42,584 nt of DNA from Candidatus Sericytochromatia bacterium (lineage in GTDB: Bacteria > Cyanobacteriota > Sericytochromatia > UBA7694), in the NCBI GenBank assembly GCA_018780035.1, contig JADMKE010000040.1:1-42584 (forward strand). The letters are read 5' to 3'. Positions 7,513 through 16,319 of the stretch are shown here, in pieces (position 1 is the first letter of the stretch; every line of letters begins with the position of its first letter). The notes beneath the pieces were generated by a model. The model did no database searches, was not told the origin of the DNA, and was given only the letters and a program-made list of their open reading frames with translations. Made by a program: the position numbers and the translations under genes.

Positions 7513-8635
7513 AGTCTGGGCCATTTTTATCAAAGAGTGGTTGCATATCCGCCGGGATCGCCTGACCCTGGCCATGATGTTTGTTTTGCCTGTGATGCAA
7601 TTGGCCCTGTTTGGCTATGCGATCAATATGGATGTGCAACACATGCGCACGATTGTCTGGGACCAAGACAACCGTCAAGCCAGTCGCGAACTCATTCAGA
7701 GTTTTACCCATACCGGTTATTTTGATCTGGTTGCCACAGCCCACTCCGAACGCGAGGTGACTCAAGCCCTGCTCAAAGGAGAGGCCTGGGTCGGGCTGAT
7801 CATTCCCCCCGATTATTCACGCCAATTGCTGCGTAATCAACCGGCGGAGGTCTTGGTACTGGTCGATGGCTCCAATTCCACCGTGGCCAATCAGGCTCTT
7901 AACCTCTCCCGCAGCATTGGTCAATTACATTCGATCTCCGTCTTACAGGAGCGCATGCGCAAAGTTCTGGGCTCAGGTGCGTCTTTTCGCGAAGCGGTGG
8001 AAATTCGGCCCAAAACCCTGTTTAATCCCGAACTCAAAAGCCAGAATTTTATGATACCTGGCCTCTTGGGGGTGATCATGCAATTGGTCACGGTCATGCT
8101 AACCGCCTTTTCGATTGTGCGCGAACGTGAAAAAGGCACCTTGGAACAATTGGTGGTCACCCCCGTAAACCCCGCCCAAGTGATCCTGGGCAAACTCACC
8201 CCCTATTTTCTGATTGGCCTGATAAATATGGCCATGGTCATTGGGCTGATGGTCTGGCTCTTTGGCGTGCCGATTGCCGGCAGTTTGCCCTTGCTGATGC
8301 TCTTGGCCATTTTCTTTATTCTGGCATCGCTGGGCATTGGCCTGCTGATCTCAACCTTGGCTCAGAATCAGGTTCAGGCGCTGCAAATGACGCTGTTGGT
8401 GTTTTTGCCTTCGATGATGCTTTCGGGCTTTATTTTTCCACGAGAATCAATGCCTTGGCTGATCTCCAACTTGGGACTGGCGGTGCCCCTGACGTATTTC
8501 ATTCAGATTCTGCGCGGCATTGTCTTACGCGGTGTGGGACTAGAAGCCCTCTGGCCCAATGTGATTCCCCTGGTGATGTTTGGCGTGGTGTTGTTTGGGG
8601 TCAGTGTTTTGCGCTTTCGCCGCAGTCTGGCTTAG
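7505..8635 (+). CDS. ABC-2 type permease of the exporter
   Basis: A 376-residue membrane protein of the ABC-2 family (YbhS/YbhR-like). It has an N-terminal amphipathic segment (FIKEWLHIRRDRL), a first membrane helix near 25-45, a large extracytoplasmic domain (about 45-175), and five membrane helices in the second half. The family signature NFMIPGLLGVIMQLVTVMLT then REREKGTLEQLVVTPV and the FLPSMMLSGFIFP loop are present. Only one permease gene is present, whereas E. coli has two (ybhS, ybhR), so a homodimer is expected. It is the last gene of the tetR-adaptor-ATPase-permease operon. Confidence 0.95.
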   Translation: MHKVWAIFIKEWLHIRRDRLTLAMMFVLPVMQLALFGYAINMDVQHMRTIVWDQDNRQASRELIQSFTHTGYFDLVATAHSEREVTQALLKGEAWVGLIIPPDYSRQLLRNQPAEVLVLVDGSNSTVANQALNLSRSIGQLHSISVLQERMRKVLGSGASFREAVEIRPKTLFNPELKSQNFMIPGLLGVIMQLVTVMLTAFSIVREREKGTLEQLVVTPVNPAQVILGKLTPYFLIGLINMAMVIGLMVWLFGVPIAGSLPLLMLLAIFFILASLGIGLLISTLAQNQVQALQMTLLVFLPSMMLSGFIFPRESMPWLISNLGLAVPLTYFIQILRGIVLRGVGLEALWPNVIPLVMFGVVLFGVSVLRFRRSLA

Positions 8636-8716
8636 ACCCACAGATTTTGTTAAAATCCAAACAATCTTACTGCAGACAGGAATGGCTCTTCAAGACATGC
8701 ATTCTGCACCAAATAT

Positions 8717-8899
8717 GTGCAAACGCTGAAAGGTGTGGCCTTGCCCAGTTTTGTGATCACCCCCCAGGTGCAAAAGATCTTTGACGAACAGGGACAACGC
8801 CAAGATTTCGGCTATGGAAACCGCTTGGAAAACCTGATCACTGAATTTCTTTGGCTGAGTGAGGCCTTGGCCCAACAGCGCTCAGCCAAGCCTCTTTAA
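8717..8899 (+). CDS. Small hypothetical protein
   Basis: A possible 60-residue protein from a GTG start, with a plausible composition (VALPSFVITPQVQKIFDEQG, then an aromatic-rich helix LENLITEFLWLSEAL). No family is recognised. The GTG has no obvious ribosome site. A short ATG frame (8682-8729) runs into it in another phase, so the true start may be different or the 5' end may carry a frameshift. A TAAAAT box at 8651-8656 could be its promoter. It lies between the exporter operon and tex and is not needed by either. Confidence 0.35.
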   Translation: MQTLKGVALPSFVITPQVQKIFDEQGQRQDFGYGNRLENLITEFLWLSEALAQQRSAKPL

Positions 8900-8980
8900 G
8901 CGAAAACTGGCAACCCAAGGTCGCTTTGCACTAAAATAGGGCCACACGCTCTAACGAAAATGCACAAAGGTTGCCTAGCT

Positions 8981-11116
8981 ATGTCCCCATTTGATCCCCC
9001 CCAGGAAATTGCCAGCGAACTCCAGATCTCCCTCCCCCAGGTCAGAGCCACCGTCGCGCTCTTCGATGAAGGCGCCACCATTCCCTTTATTGCCCGCTAC
9101 CGCAAAGACCGCACAGGGGCCCTCGACGAGGTGCAGGTGCGCCAGATCGAAGAGCGGCTCAAATACTGGCGCGAATTTGAAGAGCGCCGCCAAGCGATTC
9201 TCAAGTCGATTGCCGAGCAGGGCAAACTGAGCCCTGAATTGGAAAAACAATTGGCTGCTGTGCGCAGCAAAACCGAGCTGGAAGATCTCTATCTGCCCTT
9301 TAAACCCCGCCGCCGCACCCGCGCCCAAAAAGCCCGCGAAGCCGGTCTGGAGCCCTTGGCGTTGCTCATGCGCCTGCAACAGGAACGCATGGCTCCCTTG
9401 GAAAAGGCCAAGGCCTTTGTCAACGAACAGGTGGCCGATGCCGAAGCCGCCTTAAGCGGTGCCCGCGACATCTTGGCTGAAGAAATTTCCGAAAAAGCGC
9501 ATCTGCGCGAAATGGCCCGCGACAATTTGCGCCAGTTTGGCCTGATCACCACCCACTTGGCACGGGGCAAAAGCGAAGACAGTCCCGAAGCCGCGAAATA
9601 CCGGGATTATTTTAATTTTCAAGAGCCAGTCAAAAAGATTCCCTCTCACCGCTATCTGGCCCTGCGCCGGGGTGAGAGCGAAAAAATCCTGAGCCTCAAA
9701 ATCGAGTTGGAAAGTGATCGCCTGATGGAGCGCCTGCGCCGCAGCCTGCAAATCATGCCCAATGCCTGGGGTGATCAGCTCAAATTGGCCCTGGAGGACG
9801 CCTGGGAGCGCCTGCTTTTGCCCTCGCTCGAATCGGAGATTTTGGCCGAACTCAAAGAGACCTCGGATCTCAAAGCGATCGAGATCTTTGCCAGCAATCT
9901 GCGCGAATTGCTGATGAGTGCCCCCTTTGGCACCCGGCCAGTGCTGGGCCTCGACCCCGGCCTGCGTACCGGGGTCAAAACCGTGGCCCTCAGCGCCACG
10001 GGACAATACCTCGAAGACACGGTCATTTACCTGATTCAAAACGAGCAGCGGGCCAAAGAGACCTTTCTCAAATTGCTGCACAAATACCAACCGGCGGCGA
10101 TAGCGATTGGCGATGGCACCGGCAGCCGCGAGACCGAAAAAGCCGTGCGCAGCTGGCTCAAAGCCGAGAATAATTCAGCGCTGGTGGTGCGGGTCTCCGA
10201 ATCAGGGGCCTCGATCTATTCGGCTTCTGAGATTGCCCGCCAAGAGTTCCCGGATTTGGATTTAACGGTGCGGGGCGCGATCTCGATTGGCCGCCGCCTG
10301 CAAGACCCCTTGGCGGAATTGGTCAAGGTCGAACCCCGTTCGCTGGGGGTGGGCCAATACCAACATGACGTGAGCCAGAATGCCTTGGTCGAAAAACTCG
10401 GGCAAATTGTCGAGAGCTGTGTGAACCAAGTGGGTGTAGAATTAAACACCGCTTCGGCGCCTCTGCTGGAGCGGGTTTCGGGCCTCGGACCCAAATTGGC
10501 CCGTGAAATTGTCAGCCACCGCGATGCCCAAGGCGGGTTTAAATCCCGCAAAGAGCTGCGCAAGGTCAAAGGCCTGGGTGCCAAAACCTATGAACAGGCG
10601 GCAGGCTTTTTGCGCCTGCGCCAGGCGAGCAACCCGCTCGACAACAGCGGCGTGCACCCCGATCATTACCCCGTGGTCGAACAAATGGCCAAAGATCTGG
10701 GAGTGGCCCTGGCTGAGCTGCCCAAACACCCCGAATTGCTGCCCCGGCTCGAACTCCAAAAATACATGCAAGGCGACATCGGCCAACACACCCTCAAAGA
10801 TATTTTGCACGAATTGCAAAAACCGGGCAGGGATCCGCGTGAACAATTTGAAGCGCCCGCCTTTCGCGACGACGTGCAAGAGTTGGAAGACGTCAAAGTC
10901 GACATGCTCTTTGAAGGAAGGGTCACCAATATCACGGCCTTTGGGGCCTTTGTGGACATTGGCGTGCATCAAGACGGGCTGGTGCATATCTCGCAACTCG
11001 CGCATAAATTTGTCAAAGACCCCCAGGACGTGGTCAAAGTCGGGCAGACCCTGCGTGTAAAGGTGCTTGAAGTCGATCCCAAGCGGCGCCGGATTCAGCT
11101 CACGGCCAAACTTTGA
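8981..11116 (+). CDS. tex: Tex-like RNA-binding transcriptional accessory protein
   Basis: A 711-residue Tex/YhgF protein, a conserved cytoplasmic nucleic-acid-binding factor linked to transcription and toxin expression in other bacteria. Domains in order are the helical N-terminal Tex domain (ATIPFIARYRKDRTGALDE near 35-55), a YqgF/RNase H-like domain (VLGLDPGLRTGVKTVALS, about 318-335), a helix-hairpin-helix block (ERVSGLGPKLAREIV and KVKGLGAKTYEQ, about 500-545) and a C-terminal S1 domain (GRVTNITAFGAFVDIGVHQD to the end). The start at ATG 8981 follows an AAAGG site; an upstream in-frame ATG (8960) is less likely. The length is close to family norms. A TAAAAT box at 8932-8937 may be its promoter. 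It appears to be a single-gene unit. Confidence 0.95.
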   Translation: MSPFDPPQEIASELQISLPQVRATVALFDEGATIPFIARYRKDRTGALDEVQVRQIEERLKYWREFEERRQAILKSIAEQGKLSPELEKQLAAVRSKTELEDLYLPFKPRRRTRAQKAREAGLEPLALLMRLQQERMAPLEKAKAFVNEQVADAEAALSGARDILAEEISEKAHLREMARDNLRQFGLITTHLARGKSEDSPEAAKYRDYFNFQEPVKKIPSHRYLALRRGESEKILSLKIELESDRLMERLRRSLQIMPNAWGDQLKLALEDAWERLLLPSLESEILAELKETSDLKAIEIFASNLRELLMSAPFGTRPVLGLDPGLRTGVKTVALSATGQYLEDTVIYLIQNEQRAKETFLKLLHKYQPAAIAIGDGTGSRETEKAVRSWLKAENNSALVVRVSESGASIYSASEIARQEFPDLDLTVRGAISIGRRLQDPLAELVKVEPRSLGVGQYQHDVSQNALVEKLGQIVESCVNQVGVELNTASAPLLERVSGLGPKLAREIVSHRDAQGGFKSRKELRKVKGLGAKTYEQAAGFLRLRQASNPLDNSGVHPDHYPVVEQMAKDLGVALAELPKHPELLPRLELQKYMQGDIGQHTLKDILHELQKPGRDPREQFEAPAFRDDVQELEDVKVDMLFEGRVTNITAFGAFVDIGVHQDGLVHISQLAHKFVKDPQDVVKVGQTLRVKVLEVDPKRRRIQLTAKL

Positions 11117-11228
11117 TTCAAGATCAAACACTGATCTGATCACGATTTGGGGGATCGCTCACAGATCTCTCAGCGCAATTCAGGCTAAGCTAAAAACACG
11201 AACCAAATGCCTCAAAGGAAATACGATT

Positions 11229-11480
11229 ATGAGCCCCATGCCTGCCAGTGCTTCTGAAGCCATCCCTTACCTGAACAGCTTTGCCCCCAATCCGGCCAGT
11301 CTCTGTGATGCCCTGATTGATATTTTCAGCAAACGTCCAGATATGGCCACGGTCTTGGTGCCCACGTATGCCCGTTACCTGACCCATCAAGAATACCAGC
11401 GCCTGTCTTCCCAATTTCCGGCCATGGTTCACCTGCTCAGCGGCTACCAACAGATTTTTGGGGCCCTGCAAGCGCATTAA
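11229..11480 (+). CDS. Small hypothetical protein
   Basis: An 83-residue protein starting at ATG 11229 behind an AAAGGAAA ribosome site. No known family is recognised. It is probably cytoplasmic and helical, with a CDALIDIFSKRPDMATVLVP segment and a YARYLTHQEYQRL segment. The start was chosen for the ribosome site; the frame is open further upstream but overlaps the end of tex. An intrinsic terminator follows directly (11509-11549), which supports a separate transcription unit and a real gene. Confidence 0.65.
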   Translation: MSPMPASASEAIPYLNSFAPNPASLCDALIDIFSKRPDMATVLVPTYARYLTHQEYQRLSSQFPAMVHLLSGYQQIFGALQAH

Positions 11481-11508
11481 AGTTTCTCTCTGAATCTCGC
11501 AAAAGCGC

Positions 11509-11549
11509 AAAAGGTCTTGGCTTCACCACCAAGGTCTTTTGTTTTTTTT
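11509..11549 (+). terminator. Intrinsic terminator after the 83-residue gene
   Basis: The arms AAAAGGTCTTGG (11509-11520) and CCAAGGTCTTTT (11529-11540) pair at 10 of 12 positions around an 8-base loop and are followed by G and eight T residues (11541-11549). It ends the unit of the small gene at 11229. The T-run overlaps the -35 box of the next promoter. Confidence 0.75.
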
Positions 11550-11576
11550 GCCAGATTTAAACTTCTAAGCTAAAAT
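11548..11576 (+). promoter_or_regulatory. Promoter of the PLDc_N/TPR gene
   Basis: A -35 TTGCCA (11548-11553) is separated by 17 bases from the -10 TAAAAT (11571-11576), about 30 bases before the ATG at 11607. The same TAAAAT hexamer recurs upstream of other genes in this window (8651, 8932), which suggests it is a common -10 form here. Confidence 0.55.
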
Positions 11577-11606
11577 CAGAAAAGTTTGTTTTGAGGGGGC
11601 TCTGAC

Positions 11607-12332
11607 ATGCTCTATGGAGTTTTGATCGTTGGTTTGCAAATCGCCTGTGCGGTACACTGTCTGCGCCACAAATATGTGACCCGCAACTGGCTCTGGCTGA
11701 TTCTGTTTTTCCCCTTGATTGGCTCTTTGATCTATTTGCTGGTGGAAATTTTTCCCCATTGGGGCAAACCCCGCAGCGGCAACCCCAATCCCCTGCGCTA
11801 CCGCGATACCGAAGCCGAACTGGCCCAAGAGCGCAGTGCCTTCCGCAAAGCCGGCAGCATTCGCAGCCACGAACAGGCGGCTGAATTGGCCTTGCAACAG
11901 GGCCAGCCCCGCGAAGCGATTCTGCATTACCGGGCCTGCCTGAGCGGCCCCTGTGAAAATGACCCTGAATTATTGTATAAACTGGCCGAAGCGGCCTTTG
12001 CCGCTGACGACTTTGCTCAGGCCCTGGAGGCTCTGCACCGCATTCGCGCGCTCTCAGACTATGCCCCCGCCAAAGTCCGCCTGCTTTTGGCCCGTGTTTA
12101 TACTGTTCAAGCCGACTACGCCAAAGCCGAGCCCCATTTTGAGTACCTGCTGGCCCAACACCCCTCACCCGATGTGCGCTATTATTGGGCGCGCTTCTTG
12201 CACCTGCAGGGCCAGGTCGGCGCAGCCCAGACCTTGCTCAGCGAATTGCTGGCCGCGTACCCCATAGGCAGCACCGCTCCCCCCTGGTTGGACGAGGCCA
12301 AAGAGATGGCCAGCGAATTAAAACAGAAGTGA
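11607..12332 (+). CDS. Membrane-anchored TPR protein with PLDc_N-like N-terminus
   Basis: A 241-residue protein. Residues 1-50 hold two membrane helices with the pattern of the phospholipase D N-terminal (PLDc_N) domain (VTRNWLWLILFFPLIGSLIYL). The remainder is soluble and carries tetratricopeptide-like helical pairs (EQAAELALQQGQPREAILHY, then DPELLYKLAEAAFAADDFAQ and ADYAKAEPHFEYLLAQHP). Such PLDc_N-TPR proteins act as membrane-bound scaffolds; the partner is unknown. The ATG at 11607 lies about 10 bases after a GAGGGGG site. The last 15 bases overlap the end of the convergent gene at 12318. Confidence 0.75.
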   Translation: MLYGVLIVGLQIACAVHCLRHKYVTRNWLWLILFFPLIGSLIYLLVEIFPHWGKPRSGNPNPLRYRDTEAELAQERSAFRKAGSIRSHEQAAELALQQGQPREAILHYRACLSGPCENDPELLYKLAEAAFAADDFAQALEALHRIRALSDYAPAKVRLLLARVYTVQADYAKAEPHFEYLLAQHPSPDVRYYWARFLHLQGQVGAAQTLLSELLAAYPIGSTAPPWLDEAKEMASELKQK

Positions 12333-13277
12333 GGCCTGCAGGCCCCAGGCCGAACTGCCATCGGCCAGAGGAAAATGCCCAAGCGAAATAGGGGGTTTGG
12401 CTTGCAAATTGGCCCGGTGATGCTGATCTAAGGTTTGCAATAAAACCAAATTAAAGGGTACAAAAACCAGCAACGCCAAGCCTCCAATCAAAATAAAGGC
12501 CCCATTATTGGCCGAAAGAATTGGGCTGAGTAGATTAAAGACCGCTGCAGTCCCTAAAACAGCATAGGTCATTCCTTGCACTGAAGATTGTATTTCCAGA
12601 TACTGTTCTGAAGGCAGCGAAAGAGTGTACAAGTGAAAGAGGGGTAAGCCCATAGCCAGGAAAATAGAACCTGCACACAGCCAAGCATAGCCATCAATAC
12701 CAGGTTCATAAGAGCGGCCAATGCTGGGACCTATACGATACCCTCCATACGTCGGCTGAATCATCGCCAGCTCCCGTGCAGTCAAACCCGAAGACGCCAC
12801 CCAAGAATCCAATTCAGGCATCTGCATCTCGGGCAAATAGGCATAGCGGTAGCGGGCATTGATGCGCTCGGCCAATCCGCGCCCCGCACTCTGGGCAATC
12901 AAATGCCCCACCGCGCAGAGACGGCCCTGTTCATCAATAAAATGCGGGCGTCGCCCAGGATAGGCGTTTTGGCTGGGAAAAACCCCGGTTGTCCAATATT
13001 GATGCAAAAAATCCAGCAGCTGTCTGCGCTGGGCATGGAACTGAGCGGGAATCGCTTGGGGCGTGTGCCTGCGCAATTGCCCTTCGACATAAGCCAAATG
13101 GGTTTGGATCCGCAGGGTTTCATTGGCTTCGGGCCCTGGTAAATGGCCAAAACGGTGGCTATAACTGCGGTCCCCCAAAACGGCATTCACAGATCTTTGC
13201 AATGCCGCTGCAGCCGGTTGCAGCGAAAGTCCCATCAGGGTCAAGCTCAAAAATCCGATCAAGACCATCCGCAACAT
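12318..13277 (-). CDS. Secreted/membrane protein of unknown function
   Basis: A 319-residue protein from the ATG at 13275-13277, chosen because an AAAGGGGGC site precedes it and a signal peptide (MVLIGFLSLTLMGLSLQPAAA) starts there. The following domain contains a conserved-looking block: THLAYVEGQLRR, FLHQYWTTGVFPSQN, then RRPHFIDEQGRLCAVGHLIAQ. Proteins with a FID-x2-G-x-x-CAVG-x-LI segment occur in several diderm groups as uncharacterised exported proteins. The C-terminal half has three hydrophobic helices (about 190-285), so the protein may stay in the inner membrane. No enzymatic motif is recognised. Convergent with the TPR gene. Confidence 0.65.
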   Translation of the reverse strand: MLRMVLIGFLSLTLMGLSLQPAAAALQRSVNAVLGDRSYSHRFGHLPGPEANETLRIQTHLAYVEGQLRRHTPQAIPAQFHAQRRQLLDFLHQYWTTGVFPSQNAYPGRRPHFIDEQGRLCAVGHLIAQSAGRGLAERINARYRYAYLPEMQMPELDSWVASSGLTARELAMIQPTYGGYRIGPSIGRSYEPGIDGYAWLCAGSIFLAMGLPLFHLYTLSLPSEQYLEIQSSVQGMTYAVLGTAAVFNLLSPILSANNGAFILIGGLALLVFVPFNLVLLQTLDQHHRANLQAKPPISLGHFPLADGSSAWGLQASLLF

Positions 13278-13433
13278 GGCAGCCCCCTTTAGACAATAAA
13301 CATAACAAAATTGTAAAACATTTTTCTCACTTGTCAAGCCAAGGCGACAAAAATCCCTCGCATTTGATTTCTCAAAAACTTTGGGTTACACTGCGCCCAT
13401 CTCTCTTAAAGTTTTGAAAGGATGATGCTCACT

Positions 13434-14048
13434 ATGTTTGGAAAAATGGCTGCCGAAGCATTGGGAATCAGCGATATCGGAAGTGTGGTCGGCCCTGCCG
13501 ACTTTAACAAAACCGATGCTGACGATTATGTAATGCATGAAGAACAAGAGCATATTTTCTTCATGATCAAGTCCAAAACCGATGAATATTGTTTTACCAA
13601 TTTGGCCCTGATTCATGTCGATGGCACCAGCGCCATGAGCAAAAAGCGCACCCTGCGCCGCCTGAGTTATGCCCATTATCCGATTCGCCATGTGACCCTC
13701 GAAACCGCAGGTACCATCGATCTGGATATTGAAATCAAATTCACGATGGGTGAAAAAACCTATTCGATTGATGTCAACAAAAAATACATTGAGCAGCTCA
13801 AAGACCTCTACAAAGCCCTGCTCAAAATTTGTGATATCCAAATTGAAAACGAGCGCTTTCAGGCCTTTGCCCACAAGAGCCTGGACACCGCCACCACCAC
13901 CTTGAACCGCGCCAACAAATCCGAGATCAACATCACCGAGCAGTTTGACAGCATCAACCAATACAGCTTTAATTGGCTCAAACAGGCCCACGAAAAATAC
14001 GTGCGCAAAGATTTTGGCGACGTGTTTAAATTGTTTATCAATAACTAA
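13434..14048 (+). CDS. bPH domain / YvbH-like protein
   Basis: A 204-residue cytoplasmic protein matching the bacterial pleckstrin-homology family (bPH_1, as in Bacillus YvbH) with a C-terminal extension. The diagnostic strand run is FFMIKSKTDEYCFTNLALIHVD, followed by KKRTLRRLSYAHYPIRHVTLETAGTIDLDIEIKF (a TAG-x-x-D-x-D-x-E-x-K segment). The last 80 residues are helical and match the oligomerisation region after the PH fold in YvbH. Family members are linked to envelope stress, but the role is not defined. Two ATGs at 13422 and 13425 precede this start with AAAGG at 13417-13421; ATG 13434 has the best spacing. Confidence 0.8.
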   Translation: MFGKMAAEALGISDIGSVVGPADFNKTDADDYVMHEEQEHIFFMIKSKTDEYCFTNLALIHVDGTSAMSKKRTLRRLSYAHYPIRHVTLETAGTIDLDIEIKFTMGEKTYSIDVNKKYIEQLKDLYKALLKICDIQIENERFQAFAHKSLDTATTTLNRANKSEINITEQFDSINQYSFNWLKQAHEKYVRKDFGDVFKLFINN

Positions 14049-14068
14049 ACCCAAATTGGGTCATTGCC

Positions 14069-14130
14069 AGGCCCAGCACAGTTGCAATCAATTGCAATGT
14101 GTTGGGCCTGATTGTGTTTGGCCCTTTTTT
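14069..14130 (+). terminator. Long hairpin with distal T-run after the bPH gene
   Basis: The arms start AGGCCCA (14069-14075) and end TGGGCCT (14103-14109), continue inward as CACA and TTGCAAT on the left, and pair with a one-base bulge around a very short loop. A T-run (14125-14130) lies about 15 bases downstream after GGCC. It is probably a terminator for the bPH gene. The distance to the T-run is longer than usual, so a regulatory hairpin for the next gene is an alternative. Confidence 0.45.
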
Positions 14131-14163
14131 AAGAATGACCACAGTTTGCAGGAGGAACTAAAC

Positions 14164-14547
14164 GTGAAATTTGCCCAGTGGAGTCTTCGCATCGCTGGTA
14201 TTTATGGCATTTTGGCACTGGCTCCCCAGTATTTTTTGGAGCAAAAAATGGGGGTCGATTTTCCGCCACCGCTCAACCACCCCGAACATTTTTACGGTTT
14301 TGTCGGTGTGGCCCTGGCTTGGCAAATCGCTTTTTTAATCATGGCCAAAGACCCAGCCCGCTACCGCCTTTTGCTGATTCCTGCCTTGCTGGAAAAATTC
14401 AGCTATGGCCTGGCAACGCTTGCGCTCTTCGCCCAAGGACGTTTGGCAGCTCTGATCATGGTCACAGGGCTGATTGACTTGGTTTTGGGCTCACTGTTTT
14501 TGGTGGCTTTCAAGCTGACAGCCGCCGCTCCTGAGACCACAGATTAA
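14164..14547 (+). CDS. Small integral membrane protein
   Basis: A 127-residue protein from a GTG start directly behind an AGGAGGAAC ribosome site (AGGAGG at 14150-14155). It has four predicted membrane helices: about 6-22 (SLRIAGIYGILALAPQYFL), 43-60, 66-85 and 92-115. The layout resembles DoxX-like or other four-helix small membrane proteins, but no signature allows a family call. The gene lies between a hairpin at its 5' side and the convergent lipoprotein gene. The GTG start was chosen for the very good ribosome site; the frame runs upstream without one. Confidence 0.65.
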   Translation: MKFAQWSLRIAGIYGILALAPQYFLEQKMGVDFPPPLNHPEHFYGFVGVALAWQIAFLIMAKDPARYRLLLIPALLEKFSYGLATLALFAQGRLAALIMVTGLIDLVLGSLFLVAFKLTAAAPETTD

Positions 14548-14561
14548 ATTTCTCACAGAAT

Positions 14562-15590
14562 TCAAAGTGATTTGAGCGTTAAAGCCACACTCAAAGCGTC
14601 AGTGCTGCTCACAGCATAATCTGTGGCAATTGAAATTTTGCCTGGGGCCACGGGGGCTTCTCCCCCGCCTGACGAAAGTGCGGCAGGCTCTCCTGAGACG
14701 GTTAAAAGGGAGCTTGTCAGATTCTGGGCTTGGGCATCGTACGCAGCTAAGGCCACGTAATAGGCCCCTGGCAGCAGATGGGAAACCTGAAAACGCTGCT
14801 GATTATTGCTGAGTGCGGCATTGATCTGAAAGGGGCCCGAGAGAACCGTCGGGTTGTCTTGATTGCTGTCCACCAAATAGAGCTGAAAATAGGCGATGTC
14901 GTTCGCCTGAAAATCTGCGCTGTCAATCACCGTCAGGGGGATATCCAAACGCGCCCCTTCAGCATCGCGCAAATTCAAAAAGACGTCTAGAGCTGTGGTT
15001 GTGCTCACCGTGTAATTGGCATTCACCGCCATTTGACCCGTTCCCTCTCCACCTTGGGTTGAGAGCGCGACACTTTCGCCGTTGATACTCCAGCCGGTAT
15101 TCAAGCGGGTCAGATTCTGATTCGCGCTGTTGAGGGCCTGAACGGCTACATAATAGTCCCCCTGAGAGGGGGGAAGGTTTCGAAAGACCAGCGTTTGCTC
15201 CCCCGCCAAAAGCGCCGCATTGACATCAAAAGGCCCGTGAGCAACAGTCAACGCCCCACTCGGGGGAGTGGTGGAATCAATCAGATAAAGCCGAAATTGG
15301 TCAATCTCTGAAACCAAAGCAGCAGGAGAGCCACTGCTATTGGCCAAAAGGCGCCAGGCAGAACGTGTTTGGATCCGCAGTTGCAATTGCGCTGGCGTGG
15401 AATGAGCTTTACCCAGGTCAATCAGAGTGGGGGTTTGGATCGGAGCAAAAGGGGTTTCTGCTTGTAAGGTCCGAGGGGGTGCCATAACCTGTAAAGACAG
15501 GGGCTGACAGGAAATCAATCCTGTCAGCCCCCCAAGCAGAACGCTTATAAAGCGTTTACCCCGCAGAGACGGCGGAAATAGGCTCTGCAT
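14562..15590 (-). CDS. Lipoprotein with two copies of a conserved domain
   Basis: A 342-residue lipoprotein from the ATG at 15588-15590. A basic/hydrophobic signal ends in GLTGLISC, with Cys28 as the lipidation site. The mature part holds two copies of the domain found once in the upstream gene. Markers are FRLYLIDS then GPFDVNAAL in copy 1 (about 100-125) and FQLYLVDS then GPFQINAAL in copy 2 (about 240-265), each followed by YYVA and, later, SGE or NGE. Homology to the upstream gene is clear by eye. The start lies 35 bases inside the upstream gene, so translation is coupled. No family name is known. The beta-rich pattern and surface-type lipobox suggest an envelope protein, possibly surface exposed. 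Confidence 0.75.
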   Translation of the reverse strand: MQSLFPPSLRGKRFISVLLGGLTGLISCQPLSLQVMAPPRTLQAETPFAPIQTPTLIDLGKAHSTPAQLQLRIQTRSAWRLLANSSGSPAALVSEIDQFRLYLIDSTTPPSGALTVAHGPFDVNAALLAGEQTLVFRNLPPSQGDYYVAVQALNSANQNLTRLNTGWSINGESVALSTQGGEGTGQMAVNANYTVSTTTALDVFLNLRDAEGARLDIPLTVIDSADFQANDIAYFQLYLVDSNQDNPTVLSGPFQINAALSNNQQRFQVSHLLPGAYYVALAAYDAQAQNLTSSLLTVSGEPAALSSGGGEAPVAPGKISIATDYAVSSTDALSVALTLKSL

Positions 15591-16245
15591 CACCATCTGT
15601 AACCGTAACCGTAGAATCAAGCGTGGCACCCAACGCATCTTTTAATTTGAGCGCGACACCCAGGGCGTCAACGCTGCTGACGACGTGGGCAACACTTACG
15701 CCCACTTGACCCGTAGCTTCACCACCGGTGGTTGAGACGTAGACATACTCACCACTGATTGTTTTGCCTGAGCCGATATTGGTAATATTACCACCTCCGG
15801 CATCTTTGGCTTTGATTGCCACGTAGAATTTATTGGTCGAACTGGGAACATTATTGAAGGTAATGGTCTGTTGGCTCGAAGACAAATTGGCGGTGACTTC
15901 AAAAGGTCCAAAGCGAGAGGTAATGGCACCGGTTGGCGCAGAAGCAGAGTCAATCAGATAAACATCAAAGTTAGCAATATCTGCAACTTTGCTGCTGGCC
16001 GTCCCATTGCTATTGGCTTTGGTCGCAAAACCACCGTCGGCGGTTTGAATCGTAAGCCGAAAACTTGCGGGGGTTTTGTACGCTCCCCGAGAGACATCAA
16101 TGACACTTGTTGCAGCAATTGGGGCTTGCATAACAGGAGCCGGGTTGGAGGTCACAGGATTGGAAGCAGGTGTTCCACAAGCGGCGACCAAGGTTAGAGA
16201 AAACAGGGCGGTACACAGGGTTTTAAAGGTATTTGAGACTTTCAT
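15556..16245 (-). CDS. Lipoprotein, single-domain paralogue
   Basis: A 229-residue lipoprotein. The signal peptide ends in LTLVAAC with Cys23 as the lipidation site. The mature domain is beta-rich: FDVYLIDS, then GPFEVTANL, FYVAIKAKD and ISGEYVYVSTTGGEATGQVG. It shares these marks with both domains of the next gene, so the pair arose by duplication. The ATG at 16243-16245 follows a clear AAGGAG site. A putative -10 (TAAACT, 16320-16325) and an array of 11-bp repeats lie upstream, suggesting control by the neighbouring response regulator. Function is unknown. Confidence 0.8.
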   Translation of the reverse strand: MKVSNTFKTLCTALFSLTLVAACGTPASNPVTSNPAPVMQAPIAATSVIDVSRGAYKTPASFRLTIQTADGGFATKANSNGTASSKVADIANFDVYLIDSASAPTGAITSRFGPFEVTANLSSSQQTITFNNVPSSTNKFYVAIKAKDAGGGNITNIGSGKTISGEYVYVSTTGGEATGQVGVSVAHVVSSVDALGVALKLKDALGATLDSTVTVTDGDAEPISAVSAG

Positions 16246-16319
16246 TTTACAATTCTCCTTAGTTCTTGGGAGGGTCCGGGAGTTTGGCTCTTTGGGCTCT
16301 CTCTTCTCTTCATGGTTTT

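Noticed and set aside
9452..11143. Long minus-strand frames opposite tex (212 and 233 codons)
   Set aside because: The plus strand encodes full Tex domains; the opposite frames have no family match and are shadows of GC-rich codons.
11557..12168. 203-codon minus-strand frame
   Set aside because: It is antisense to the PLDc_N/TPR gene, Arg/Gly-rich, and has no motif.
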